From contig NC_084802.1 of assembly GCF_963169125.1 (NCBI RefSeq), forward strand, positions 30,571,107 through 30,635,106: 64,000 nt of DNA. The letters run 5' to 3'. Position 1 is the stretch's first letter. Each line of letters begins with the position of its first letter. The notes under the pieces are model-generated. The model was not told where the DNA came from. It worked only from the letters and a program-made list of their open reading frames with translations, and ran no database searches. Of this stretch, positions 36,181-49,261 are shown in pieces. This DNA comes from Humulus lupulus (taxonomy: Eukaryota > Streptophyta > Magnoliopsida > Rosales > Cannabaceae). A program made the translations under genes and the position numbers.

Positions 36181-37815
36181 TGCCTAAAATGTAGATTATC
36201 AAAGTTTTTGTGGTAAAATTAGATTGTTATGGGTGACTATAATTAATTTAATATCATTTGTTGAGTTAATGTAGCGCAGCTACAACGCAAGAGCAACACA
36301 AGAAAAATGTTTGATAGTAAATTTAAAAGAAAACATCCTCATTGTTTTCATTGTATTTCGAAGAAATTAAAGAATCTTGTTCCTACCAGAATCAACCAGA
36401 AAGCAATCTCAGATATTAATAAATAACAATAAAATATTATAATCAACCAAACAATAACTAAGTTAAATGAATTGATTATATAAATAACACAATTTCAACA
36501 CAACGCACCTGAGAATTGAAATTTGTTTAAGAGTTAATTTGTGTGAATTTTGGTTGATTTTGCCAACTTCATTTGGGTTCGATGATTTCCTATTGATTTG
36601 TTGTAAATTGCAGAAGAAAGATCGCCAGAATCCATGGAGGTCGGTTGTAGGTTTATCTGGCATTTAGTTGTTGTTTTTCTTTATTTTTTTTCGCATTTTT
36701 TATTTGAGTTTTTGATGAATTTTGTTCTAGATCGACTGAGCTTTTGATCTATTTGTTGTTTGCCTATAGCTTCGATCGCGATCAGTGGTGTGACATGGTT
36801 GATCGAGAGTTTTCGTCACTCATTGGCCATTGGAGAAGAAATTGCCGAGGGTGAAGAAGAGACCATATTTTTGTTATTTTTTTCGTGCTTCCATATTTTT
36901 GAATTTTTTTTTCTTTGGTCGTATAAACAGTATTTTTCCCCTTTTTTTTCTCTTTAATAAATTTATTTTTTCAAACACTCATCTTCTCTATTGTGTGAAG
37001 GAATTCATGAACCCAATACCCCCCCTCTCGTTTTTGAAAATGTCAATTTTTGTTTTTGTGAATATGTCGTTTGTTACAGAAAAATCATCATATGGAACTG
37101 GTGAATGGGTTTGGCGACTCGCCCTCCTAATATATTTGTTCTTTAACTAAGTCATAGAAAATATCAAATTATTATCTATAACCTGGACCGTTTAGCTCCA
37201 CCGGCAAATCCACTTTAACTGTATTATATACTTCAACGCCGACATGTGTGTAAGAGTTCTGTATTTTTTATTTTTATTTTAGAGATGTATCAACGAGGTA
37301 AAAATGTGAATTTTAAGAAAGTTTGTGTGCGATGTTGATATTTCATTTTTTTCCCCATGATAATGCCTCACGAAATCACACATATTCTATATGTGCGTAA
37401 TGCCATGACTCCGCGTAGTTAGATGAGTAACCAGAAAAAGGACAGAGATGGTCTTCTCCATTAAGAAGAATGGGTACAAATGATTGGAAAGCAAAAGACT
37501 GCAAAAACAAAATTTTACGTATATAAAAAATAATTAAATAATTAAAATAACAAATAAACATGAAAAAAAAAAGAGAAAAACAAGTGACACATTCAATGAG
37601 GCACATGAGTCTGTTAAATTAAAAAGCATAACCGAAAAGAATCAAATACAACTAAAGATACTACAAGCAAATGAATCACAACCTTCGAACTTTATATCAA
37701 CGGATACAAAAAAGCCCCTAAGCGTAGAGGCAAAATGAGTGCCCGTACTTAAGCACTGCCCTATATGTCTATCTATATATATATATATATATATATATAT
37801 GATAATTTTTTAAAA
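36181..37815. other. Spacer upstream of the MULE relic
   Basis: Probably contains the 5' flank and TIR of the MULE, but no inverted end could be fixed. An (AT)n run occupies about 37774-37801. No supported gene. Confidence 0.4.
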
Positions 37816-39452
37816 ATATGGGTTTTATACCAGTGCAAAAATATGAGAATTATATATTTTTTAATTTGTATGATAAAATTTATTAAAGAAAAAATTAAAG
37901 TATGAAAACCACAATTAATAGCTAACTTATGGAAATGCCACATTTTTTTATATCATAGTTATGTTTTCTTTAATTTTGAAGGTAATTTATTTTATTTTTT
38001 TTCAAATTTTCCTTCATTTTTTAATTTTTTTCAGTTATTTTTTTTTCTTACTTATTTTCTCTTCCATTTTTTTTCTTTTTTTTTCCCACATCTTTTTTTT
38101 TTCTTTCCATTTTTCTATTATTCTTCTTCTCGTTTTTATTCATTTATTTATTTTTTCTTTCACTTGTATTGTTTTGTTTTTTTTTCTTCATATTTTTTAG
38201 TTTTCTTTCCTTTTTTTCCTTTTTCATTTTTTTCCTTATATTTTTTCTTCCTTTTTTTATTTATTATTTTCGCCTTCCATTTTTTTTTCTTTTTTCACAC
38301 ATATGAGTTTTTTTTTCTTTCTTTTTTCTTCTTCCATTTTTCTTTTTTTTTTCTACCAATTTTTTAATTCATACTTTTTTCTTTCTATTTTTTTTATTAT
38401 TTTTCTTATTCTTCTTTTCATTTATTCATCTGTTTTTTTTTCCTTCATCATTTATTTTGTTTTGTTTTTTTTTTTTCATATATTTTTAGTTTTCTTTCCT
38501 ATGTTTTTTTCCTTCTTCTTTCTTCATTTTTTGTACTTATTATTTTCTCATTCCATTTTTTTAATAGTTTTTCCACTATATGTAAAAAAATTCAAATAAA
38601 TTTTTTCAACATTTTCTTTTTACTATAACCCTTATAGCAACACCAAAATTTGGAAAGAAAACTAATAAAAATATGAAAACGTGAATGAGTAACCAGTTAT
38701 CTTGATGGGAACATTTTCAAATCTAGAAAAAAAATTTATATGAAGAAGATGGGAGAGAAGGGAAAGGGGGTGGATCTATTTTATTTTTCTATCTTCACAG
38801 ATGTGAAAACTAGTTACCTTCCCGTTCTTTGAGTGTATATTTCTAGGGGTAACTGGTTACCCATGTTACTAAAATCACAGTTACTTCTTCTTCCTTTTTT
38901 TAATGAAGTGTTCTTCCTATTTTTCCTTCAAATTTGATGTTTATTTTCATATTTATTTTGATGTTACTCATCTCAGGATAACTGGTTACCCCTTTTGGTA
39001 CATGTTATTTAACCCAACTCTAAGATTTTTTTTACACAACTGTCAAAGATCAATCAAATAACTGGTTACCTTACCAAGAATTTGAAAAAAGAAACGTAAA
39101 ATCTAAAAAAAAAGGAAAAAATGTTTATAATAAATAAAAAATAATTTTAAACACAATTCATATTACAAAAAAAAAAAAAAATACAAAACAACCAAAGAAA
39201 AAATTAATATAAAATTAGTAATATAAAAATAATATAAAAAAAAATAAGCTAAAAAAATAATACTTAAATTACAAACATACCCTTCCAAATTAATAAAACT
39301 TGACTAAGAATAAAATTATGACATAAACCAAATTTTATAAAAAAATATGAGAAAAGAAACTCATAAAAGTGAAAATTCTTAAAAAACCATAGATTAATTT
39401 TTTTTTTTGAAAAAAAATCCATATTTTTGCACACTCTATTAAAAATCCCACA
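37816..39452. mobile_element. TIR element with T-rich interior, about 1.64 kb
   Basis: Imperfect inverted ends of about 40 bp: ATATGGGTTTTATACCAGTG followed by CAAAAATATG on the left. Read in reverse, the right end is ATGTGGGATTTTTAATAGAG followed by TGTGCAAAAATATGG. No transposase. The interior has a pyrimidine tract and five near-identical TAACTGGTTACC motifs. Superfamily not certain; Mutator-like is the first guess. Confidence 0.5.
37935..38600 (+). repeat. T-rich pyrimidine low-complexity tract
   Basis: About 660 bp built almost entirely of T runs broken by C and short A-containing words (CTTTTTTTCTTCC-like). It gives false Phe-rich ORFs on the + strand. Confidence 0.9.
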
Positions 39453-39888
39453 TGAAATTTAATTTCCTCTATATATATTATGATATAAGTAAAATAATAG
39501 ACATTAAATTAAAAGAGTTTGGTTGGGCCAAGTATATGGCCGAAGAAACCCTAGCAAAAAGTAGGCTGATTTGGACAGTTTAACCTGTTTCTGTGTATCT
39601 AGATTTTTTATGTCATACAGCTAGCACCAATTTGTAGTAGTATCATGCTATGTATTTTATATTTAAATAAGCAAAACCAAACAAATGAAATAAGAAAAAA
39701 ATATTAGTTATAAGTACTACCTACTAACATGATGAACACACATTAATAAAATAAACATTGATCCCCATTTAGAAGATATTATTATTACAGAACTTTGAAA
39801 CTATCATATTTGTTATTATGTAAGTTTTATATAAGAAATAATATTAATTTAGTCTTAACTATTATATGTATAGAATAATAATTATAAG

Positions 39889-42800
39889 TTAAAATTTGTG
39901 ATGAGCAGATGTGATTGGTAGTGGCTGAAATCCATGACGAAGAGTGGCTTCCCAAACTTTGTGAATATTGGCAATGTGAAAGCCACACTCATGCTCACTC
40001 CAGCCTTCTAAGCCATGTACTATTCCTGCTATACGCCATGCACTCATCACTCTTCTTGGCAACCAATTCTGTTCATAAATTCAACATTAATTTTTTCAGT
40101 TATATATATACATATATATAATGTAACAATTTTCATGCACTAACATAACATATATGTATAGTCAAATTAAATAAGATATATACCTCACATGAATGAAGAT
40201 TCTCAAGAGATGTAGGAGTGTGCATTGCTGGTGTGTAGTGGTAAAAGCAATCCTTGCGAAATGGGTGAGGTGGGAATTGCGTGAAGGGAATGAATATTGT
40301 TCCCTTTGGAGCTTTTACTTGTTCCTCTTTACTCACTCCATCTCCCACTAACCAAATCTATATATCATTCACTAATTCTTATTATTGACTATAACAACAA
40401 TTATTATTATTGATCATAAACTTCATTAATATTAATTACCTTTTGAGAGTAACTTTTCGAGAGCACCAAACAATTTTTAGTGGTGGAACTGGATATGTTG
40501 ATTAATGATTTCTTGAGTTTCTTGTACTCGTCATCCTTAGAAGAAGCTACCTGATCATAAAAATAAAAATATTATTATGCATATATATATATATATTACT
40601 ATACTTAAAATAAAATCTTTTTTGTATTGTTCATCCTTAGGGTTTTGGTTCCCACATTGATAGAGCAACAATCGTTGATTGAAGGTTTGTGAATTTGGGA
40701 TAGAGAAAATAGTGATGATTTGTTGTAGTTTAGAATATTTGATGAGTACTAGTAGTGGTGGCTAGAGTAATGATGGGTCATGATATTATAGTTGATGTTG
40801 TTGAATGGACAAGTGAAGAAATTTGGGTTTGGAGGAGTAAAGTTTATGTTTTAGAGAGTAGAGGATAGTAGAAAGTAGTAGAGTTTTATTGATGGTTTGT
40901 TGTTTCTGGTATACCATTTGCTAACCATAATGGGGTATTTATAATGGCTATCCTATATTTTATATTTGTGGCTAGAATTACTTGTTCTAGATCCTTTTTT
41001 TACTAGAATGAATATTAACCACACAAATTTTCTTGTTTCTCAAGCATAACTAGAATGTTCTAGACTTAAGTTTTCTAGAAATGCTTATAAGAAATTCTAG
41101 AGTAATTTAGTTCTACAAATATCTAGAAAATTATAGAGTAAAGTATTCTACAAATGTCTATCATATTCTAGAGTATTCAAGAAATGTGTAGCAACTTCTA
41201 ATACTCCTCCTTGGTACACATTTTAGTAACTCCAATCATGCCTCGTAGTAGCTCGAACTTTTCTCTTGGTAGTGCCTTTGTGAATATATATGCTAACTGT
41301 TCTTCAGTCCTGCAGTGCTTGAGTTCTATTTCTTTGTTTGTTTCAGCTTCTCTGATGAAATGATACTTGATGCTTATATGCTTCGTTCTGCTGCGAAATA
41401 CAAGATTTTTGGCCATTGCAATAGCTGATTTGCTATCGCAGTAGATCTTTGTAGCTTCATTTTGTGATTCTTCCATGTCTTCAAGTATTCTTTTCAGCCA
41501 TATAGCTTGGCTTATAGTCATTGCTGCAGCAATATACTCTGCTTCAGCTGATGATTGTGCAACTGTCGCTTGATTCTTTGATGCCCAGGAAAATATCCCT
41601 GATCCAATTGTGAAAGCATATCCTGATGTACTTTTCATGTCGTCAACCGATCCTGCCCAGTCACTATCTGTGTAGCCAATGAGTTTTGACTCTTGCGTGA
41701 CTCCATACCATATTCCGTAGTTCTTTGTCCCTTGCAAGTATCTAAGGACTCTCTTGGCTGCTCCGTAGTGAACTTGACTTAGACCGTGCATGAATCTTGA
41801 TAGGAAACTGACTGCATACATAATGTCTAGTCTTGTAGCTGTCAGATAGAGTAAGCTGCCAATTAAACTTCTAAACTTCGATTCATATGCTTTTGGTGAC
41901 CTGTCCTCTTTCTTGAGAGCTTTATTGTTGTCTAGTGGAGTTGATACTGTCTTACATCCCTCCATTTTGAACTTCTTCAATAGTGTCTTTGTATACTTCT
42001 TTTGTGAAATGAAGATCCCATCTTCTTTTTGAGTTATTTCAATCCCGAGAAAGTAGTGCATTAAGCCCAAATCAGTCATCTCGAAACTCTTCATCATGTC
42101 TTCTTTAAATTTCTTGATCATCTCCTTATTGTTGTCTGTATAGATGAGATCATCAACATATAGAGAGACAACAAGTGTATCACTCGTACCTTGAGTCTTG
42201 ATGTAGAGTGTTGGCTCACTTTTGCTCCTCCTGAATCCTTGTTCAGTGAAGTAGCTATCAATCCTGCTATACCAGGCTCTTGGAGCTTGCTTTAGGCCAT
42301 ATAAAGCCTTTTTTAACTTGAGAACTTTAGCTTCTTGTCCTTGCACCACGAACCCTTGGGGCTGCTCCACATAGATTTCTTCTTTGAGATAGCCGTTGAG
42401 AAATGCTGACTTCACGTCTAGTTGGAAAATCTTCCATTTCTTCTATGCAGCTAGAGCAATCAAAGCCCTGATTGTGTCGAGGCGTGCAACTGGAGCAAAT
42501 GTTTCATTGTAGTCAACTCCATGTTGTTGTGAGTATCCTTTAGCGACTAACCTTGCTTTATGCTTTTGAATCGAGTCGTCTGAGTTGAGCTTTGTCTTGT
42601 AAACTCACTTGACTCCTATAGTGTCTTTGTCTTGTGGACGATCTACAAGCTCCCAAGTCTCATTCTTCTCGATCACCTTTATCTCTTCGTTTATAGCTTT
42701 TCTCCATACTTCTTGCTTTTGAGCAGCTTCAAAGCTTTCTGGCTCCATAAGCATTAAGTTGCATGTCTCGTAGATCTCTGCTAATGATCTCGTTCGCAAT

Positions 42801-45800
42801 GGTGGTGAGTCTGGCGGGGATTCTATGACTTGTGTCGTTTCCTCCGTGGTTGGTTGAGTTGGAAAATCATTTTGATCAAGTTCTTGTCTCGACAATAGAG
42901 GAATGTTGACAATCTTTCTTTCAACTTCTTCTGTCTCCCAATTGTATGTTGCATCTTCGTCGAATTGTATGTCTCGGCTGATTATGAGCTTCTTCGTTCC
43001 TAAGCTATAGACTCAATAGCCTTTTGATTGAGTACTATAGCCTAAGAAAATTCCTTTCTCAGTTTTCTCATCTAGCTTGCCTCTTTTTTCTTTTGGAATG
43101 TGAGTGTAGCATATGCTGCCGAAGACCTTAAGATGCTTTGCTGATGGTTTCCGTCCACTCCAAGCTTCGATCGGGGTCTTATCTTGCACAACTTTGGTTG
43201 GACATTAGTTGAGCAAGTAGACTGCAGTGCTTACTGCCTCTGCCCAAAATCTTTTTGGAAGACCGTTCTCCATGAGCATAGCTCTTGCTATCTCCATAAC
43301 AGTTCTGTTTTTTCTTTCAGACACACCGTTTTGTTCTGGTGCGTATCCAACTGTGAGTTGATGCTCCATGCCTTCTTCTTCGCAGAACTTGTTGAACTCG
43401 TTAGAAGTGTATTATTTTCCTCTGTCACTTCTTATTGTCTTGATGTTACGACCACTTTGCTTTTTTGACACGGGTTTTGAATTTATTGTAAATATCGAAA
43501 ACTTGCGATTTTTGTCGCAAAAAATAAACCCATGTCATTCTAGTAAAGTCGCCGATAAAGAGAATGAAGTACCTGTTTTGATCATTTGATGCAGTACACA
43601 TAGGCCCGCAAACGTCTGTGTGGATTAACTCCAGTGGCTCTTTGGCTCTCCAAGCTTTGCCGGATGGAAAAGGTTGTCGATGTTGCTTGCCGAGCATGCA
43701 CCCTTCACATATTGTGTTGAGCTCCTTGATTGGTGGGAGGTCTCGCATCATATTCTTCTGCTGGAAGATCTTTAGCCCGTGGAAATTGAGATGTCCAAAC
43801 CTTCTATGCCATAGCCACGATTCATCTGCTTGCGCTTGCATTACGACATTGCTTGCGTATCTCCATTGTAAAGGAAAACATCTATTTTCTTTCATTTTTA
43901 TCTTTGCAATTTGAAAGGATTTATCTTGCTTGTCATAGATTGTGCAAGAATCTCCTTCAAAATGCAAAGAGTACCCTTTTTCAATCATTTGTCCTACACT
44001 GAGTAGGTTCTAATCGATGTTGGGTACTAAGAGTACATCATTGATGTATCTCTTGCCTTTTTTTGTGTCAATGGCAATGGTGCCTTTTCCAACTGCTTCC
44101 ATGAAGTCACCATTACCAATCTTGATTCTAGTCTTGGATTTATCAAGACTACAAAAGATGCTTTCATTTTTTGTCATGTGATTACTGCAACCACTATCAA
44201 TATTCCAAGTATCTTTTTCTTCTGATGCAACTTGGCAGACATAGAAGAGATTATTTTTATGATTTTTCTCTTCTAAAAAATTAGCTTGATGGGATTTCTT
44301 AAAACGACCAGTTTTTTCAGTGTGGCCAAATTTTTTACAATTTTGGCACTGAGGTTTTCCTTTAAATCAACAGTCTTTCTCCAAGTGACTTTTTCTTTTA
44401 CAGATGCCACATGGAGAATATTTGTCGTTATTTTCTTTTTGTTTTTCTTGATAACTCCTACTTTTAAAATTTCTAATGATTTTCTCCCATCAACTTTAGA
44501 TTTTTGAGACCGCGGATTAATTTTAGACTGAAAGACATTTTCAGTCGAATTTTCATTATGCCTTTCCCGCCTACTTTCGTATGCTTCGAGAGAGCCCATT
44601 AATTCAGTTGGTGATAGGGTATCTAAATCTTTTGTTTCTTCTATCACAGAGATTATTGCATCATATTTTTCTGTACAAGAAATTAGTATTTTTTCTACTA
44701 TTTTCTTGTAAAAAATTATTTCTCCATAGGCTCCCATTTTATTTACTATTTCTTTTATTCTAGAATAATAATCTTTTACAGTCTCATTATCCTTCATTTT
44801 AAGATTCTCAAAATCTTTTCTGAGCTTCTGTAGTTTAACCGTGCGTACCTTGACTGTTCCTTGGACTCCTCCTGCAACGTGTCCCATGCTTCTTTTGTAG
44901 TTGATGCGCCCATAATCCGTGGAAATATATCATCTGCCATAGCTTGCTGCAAGCAGAATAACGCTTGAGAATCTTTTTGTTGATTCTCCTCTAGGGCCTT
45001 CTTTTGATTTTCCGAGAGAGACGAAGTGTCTTTTGGAATAGTAAATCCAACCTCAAAAATTTTCCATAGATTTTGTGATCGAAAATAGGTCCTCATTTTG
45101 ATGGACCAAAAATCATAGTTTTCTCCATGAAAAATTGGAAGAGGTAGAGAAGAGCGGTTGGAATCGGTTGTCATGATGTGCGGAAAGTATTACGCCCAGT
45201 GTTTGAATCGACCTGGCTCTGGTACCATTGAAGGTTTGTGAATTTGGGATAGAGAAAATAGTGATGATTTGTTGTAGTTTAGAATATTTAGAGTAGTAGT
45301 AGTGGCTAGAGTAACGATGAGTTATGATATTATAGTTGATGTTGTTGAGTGGACAAGTGAATAAATTTGGGTTTCGAGGAGTAATGTTTATGTTTTAGAG
45401 AGTAGAGGATAGTAGAAAGTAGTAGAGAGATTTATTGATGGTTTGTTGTTTATGGTACACTATTTGCTAACCATGATGGGCTATTTATAGTGGCAAGCCT
45501 ACTTTACATTTGTGGCTAGAATTACTTGTTCTAGATCCTTCTTTTACTAGAAGGAATATTAACCACACAAATTTTCTTGTTTCTCAAGCATAACTAGAAT
45601 GTTCTAGACTTAAGTTTTCTAGAAATGCTTATAAGAAATTCTAGAGTAATCTAGTTCTACAAATATCTAGAAAATTACAGAGTAAAGTATTCTACAATTG
45701 TCTAGCATATTCTAGAGTATTCAAGGAATGTGTAGCAACTTGTAATATTGATCTACATCTTCACGCGACAAATACTTTTCATAACTATCTTTTTGATCTC

Positions 45801-47762
45801 TCTTTCGATTATTTCTCTTTGAACTTTGATTTTGTTGTTCTAATTCATGATTTGGTCATGGTTATCAGATATATATTTTAATATAGATTTTTGAAAACTA
45901 TATATTAATTTTAGTTTTTGAAAGCTTTCTTTAATATAGATTTGTTATTAGTTTTGTTAGTAAGAGCTATTTTTATTGTGAGAACCTATTGATAGATTGA
46001 TTTTCTTGAAATGCGTTGATGGTTATGTATTCTTGTCTCTCCTTGATATAGGTTGAGTTTTGCTGTATTTCTCAAAGATTTTTTTTTGAATGTGTGACAA
46101 TCTTTACTCTTTTTTCTTTTCAGTTAATTTCTCCTTTTGAACCGACTTGATCCTTGTTTTCAAGTCGATTCTGGTACGTAGTGTATGCTTATATCATGAC
46201 TTTATGTCAACACATATTATTATTTATATTTAAAAAATGTAATTTTATTACCTGGATACCCTTCTGGCATAGAGCTAAAGCAATGGCATAAGCAAACTTA
46301 GTAAGATTGCCAGTTAGCAAGACTTGGGTTGTTCCTATTGGTATGGAGTTTAGTACAACACCCACTGCTAGGCTACTGCCATCTACAACATTCACCTTCA
46401 ACTCAGGGTGTCTTTTCACGTAGACTTCACCATATGCATTCAACTCTTCCTTCTGCATGCATACATGAAAATTAATCATTTTTATATATTAAATATATTT
46501 CAATTAAGAGTTAATTAGGGCAATATACATGCCTGATTCAAGAGACCTAGACTCAATACTTTGACACCCTTCTCCTCAGCGTCAAGTATGGCTTTCTCAA
46601 TCAAATTGTTAATCGATGATTTTTGCCATTGTAGAAAATACTGAAGCAAATACATGCATACATAATGTTATAGTATATGCTAATTCTGTAATATTTGATC
46701 ATCATGATTAATTTATAAAAGTATGTAGTAGTATATGCATGCATACTTGTATCTTGTACTTTGGTATAGCCCAAGTTTGCAATGTGAGTTTATGGAAACG
46801 GTGGCTCTCAACCACGAAAGTTCGGCCATAAATCCCAGCCAATAGAGTAGACCAAGCAGTGAGAGGCCACATGAACCAAAGGTACCATTTTGATGAAGAG
46901 TGAGGCCTAGAGGCCAAAGCAGGAAACCCTATCTGCATATGGTATATGGATTCCGGTGTGGTCATATGCGTTAGATACACCACATTTGGTATTTCCTCCT
47001 TTCTTTTCAGTGACATTTCATACAAATATTCCGAAGATTCGTCCGCTGTTCCATAGATGTAATCATACATTGGCATGAACAAGCAATAATTGGTTCGAAA
47101 CTGAGTGTGGTGCAACGAATGAAACCTACAAAATATGTATATATGTATTAATGTTAAGATCTCAATACACATATAATTAAGATTACAAAGCTAGAGAGAG
47201 TTTATACGTACGAGGGGGTATATATAAGGTACTTGAGAGGGGGGAAGACATAGAAGAGCCACTTGGGAATCAGCTCGAAGTTGCAGTGACCCAAGTTATT
47301 CATGAAATCGATATAAACGATGTAACCTATTAACACAGCTATGGAGCGAGTATCGGTAAGTACTGATGTCAGTAATGGGATTGCAAAGAGAAGGAAATAT
47401 GCCACGTGCTCTGCAAATGGATGAGCCACAGCTGCAGTAATATACAAATATAATAATCAATTAATATAGTACGTACTCCAACTCAACTCTCATGGGTAAT
47501 ATACAAATATATATTTATATAGCTTACAAGTAATGGGCTCAGTAACAATTGAGGAATGGTGATGAGAATGATAACGAGAGTAGAGATAGCGGTGATGAAG
47601 AGCTCTGTGTAGCCAATAGTACAGAAATTCCACAGCACCAACATGAAGCAGAATCGTTATAATGACTCCATCTGTCCTCCATATAGGCACGTTCGTACAA
47701 TTTGGAAATATATGGGTTGCCAAGTAGAACAGTATTCCATTGAACAGTATTTGGTCATCCCT

Positions 47763-47793
<31 letters not shown>

Positions 47794-48405
47794 GGCAAAC
47801 GAATAAAATAAAATAAAAATAGACAATATAATATATATAAAATAATAAACATTTATTTATTATACCAATTTCTTTCTCTATCGACTTGATCAAACTCAAG
47901 ACTCTTGTCAACTATTCTGTTTTTCCCTTTGGCCAATCGGTAACGAGAAAGAGAGATCCAAATCTGGTTGTGAAGCATTCTTGACAACAAAAATGGAAAA
48001 ATGAGAAAAGTTGACAAGTCTCTCTCTCTTGGATCCTCCTTTGTTACATACATGTACGTGCTCCTAATCGCCCATGGCGCTAATATTAAATACTGCAAAA
48101 CGAAGAATATATATATATATATATATTATAGTATATGTGAAAGTTTCTTATTTGATAGCAAAGTTTTTTTATTTTATATATATAATCTTTACTATTTACA
48201 CATTATTAAATGTTATTATAATGCAAACCATGTAACTACTCGAAGTTAAATATCGTATATAGATATATAGATGAATAGTAGTGATCTGAGAAAGAGAGAG
48301 AAAGAGATGCACGAGAAATTTGATATAATGTTTCAGGAAAAGTACCTTAAGTTTTCCGAGAGGCTTCCATGGCCAATCAGTGAGGATTCCAGGCTTAGAA
48401 GCCAT
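39889..48405 (-). CDS. CER1: CER1-like very-long-chain aldehyde decarbonylase
   Basis: Needed for cuticular wax alkanes; an ER membrane protein of the fatty acid hydroxylase superfamily that works with CER3. Exons in transcript order: 48405-48346, 48092-47866, 47760-47528, 47431-47212, 47125-46747, 46640-46533, 46452-46252, 40550-40440, 40357-40184, 40068-39889. Total 1893 nt, 630 codons plus TAA, all in phase with no stop; Arabidopsis CER1 is of similar size. Start [17 protein letters not shown] is the family's. Diiron His clusters HRALHH and HSHHH (exon 3) and HSLHH (exon 5) are present. The C-terminal WAX2-type domain ends with [10 protein letters not shown]. Several hydrophobic spans are visible in exons 2-5. 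Intron 7 (46251-40551) contains a 5.07-kb copia element in the same direction; intron 6 uses a GC donor. Appears intact. Confidence 0.93.
40680..41203 (-). repeat. copia 3' LTR
   Basis: On the + strand runs TGAAGGTTTGTG to CTTCTAATA. Matches 45229-45747 along its whole length. Confidence 0.9.
41198..45174 (-). pseudogene. copia gag-pol polyprotein, decayed
   Basis: Gag starts [20 protein letters not shown] at 45174. A frameshift near 44850 moves it to the frame ending at 44273. GAG pre-integrase and integrase start lie at 43988-43446 ([13 protein letters not shown], then HTDVCGPM). The integrase core follows in broken frames ([15 protein letters not shown], about 43355-43310). Reverse transcriptase and RNase H lie at 42895-41198, with YVDDLIYT and [12 protein letters not shown]. 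Stops near 42601 (TGG to TGA) and 42435 (CAG to TAG), and a one-base shift near 43465, disable it. The final frame ends inside the 3' LTR. The visible nonsense changes are C-to-T or G-to-A. Confidence 0.88.
45229..45747 (-). repeat. copia 5' LTR
   Basis: On the + strand runs TGAAGGTTTGTG to CTTGTAATA. The primer-binding site lies just left of it (45228 downward). Confidence 0.9.
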
Positions 48406-48910
48406 GTCCACTATTGGTACAGTGCTATAGCTTGTACAATAATAAGCAATCTTGTTCGAGAAATGTATACATGCATGCGTATATATAAAAAGAGTATGCT
48501 ATAAGCACATGTCAATTTGAAAAATTCTTATCTCACTCAAACTCATCAATTATAAATTAATATATAACATTTTCATATTGAATTAACATATCAAATAGTA
48601 TCCAATAGAAAAAACATAAATTAAGGAAACAAACCCAACAAACCTAAAGAAGAATTATCGGATTAGTACCCTTGTTTTTGGGTGGTACTTATTGCATGAT
48701 AGAGGTCACCTACTTAGCACTCACCTTATTTTTTTGCCTGAGATTATCTGACCAAATTAAGTGCACAAATTTACTATATATCTTAACTGTTCCAGTATTG
48801 ATCAACCAATTTCACTTCATGTAATTGTTGTGAATAACTAACACACACACACACACACACATATATATATCCTTAATTAATAAGAAGTGGCTACTTTAGA
48901 TAAATTAATG

Positions 48911-49258
48911 CACTACAAATAAAAGTAACCTTTAGTGACAACTTTTTAGTCACAACATATATTTTGTGTGACTAAATGCCACTTTTAGTAACAACAAAAA
49001 ATTACTTGTGACTAAAAAGTCATACTTAATCACAAATTGTCACTAATGTAGTTTTAGTCACAACCTATTATTTTTAGTGATAAAGTTTGTTGTGACTAAA
49101 AATACATTTAGTGACAACAAATTGTGATCTTTGTGACTAATACTTTTAGCCACGGACTTTTTAGTGATAACATAGGTATAATGATTTTTCTTTAGTCACA
49201 AATTTTTTGTTTTTAGTCACAAAATTTGTTGTGACTAAAACTAAGAATTTTTGTAGTG
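48911..49258. mobile_element. Non-autonomous CACTA MITE, 348 bp
   Basis: Ends are CACTACAAATAAAAGT and, on the right, TTTTTGTAGTG. Flanked by the 3-bp duplication ATG (48908-48910 and 49259-49261). The interior is filled with subterminal repeats of the form TTAGTCACAA / TTGTGACTAA in both directions. It lies about 500 bp upstream of the CER1 start codon. Confidence 0.9.
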
Positions 49259-49261
49259 ATG

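Larger units (their letters stand above)
40680..45747 (-). mobile_element. Ty1/copia element in CER1 intron 7, 5068 bp
   Basis: Flanked by TTGAT (40675-40679 and 45748-45752). LTRs are 524 bp (left, 3') and 519 bp (right, 5') with about 20 or more differences plus indels, so it is clearly older than the Reina element. On the minus strand the primer site TGGTACCAGAGCC follows the 5' LTR, and the purine tract AAGGAGGAG precedes the 3' LTR. The insertion is about 125 bp from the exon 8 acceptor. LTR ends here read TATTA...CTTCA rather than TG...CA. Confidence 0.93.

Noticed and set aside
37961..38599. Several Phe-rich ORFs
   Set aside because: Products of a T-rich low-complexity tract; no codon structure or homology.
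48911..49258. CRISPR-like array because of repeated TTAGTCACAA words
   Set aside because: Eukaryotic context, both orientations, irregular spacing and a 3-bp target duplication identify a CACTA MITE.
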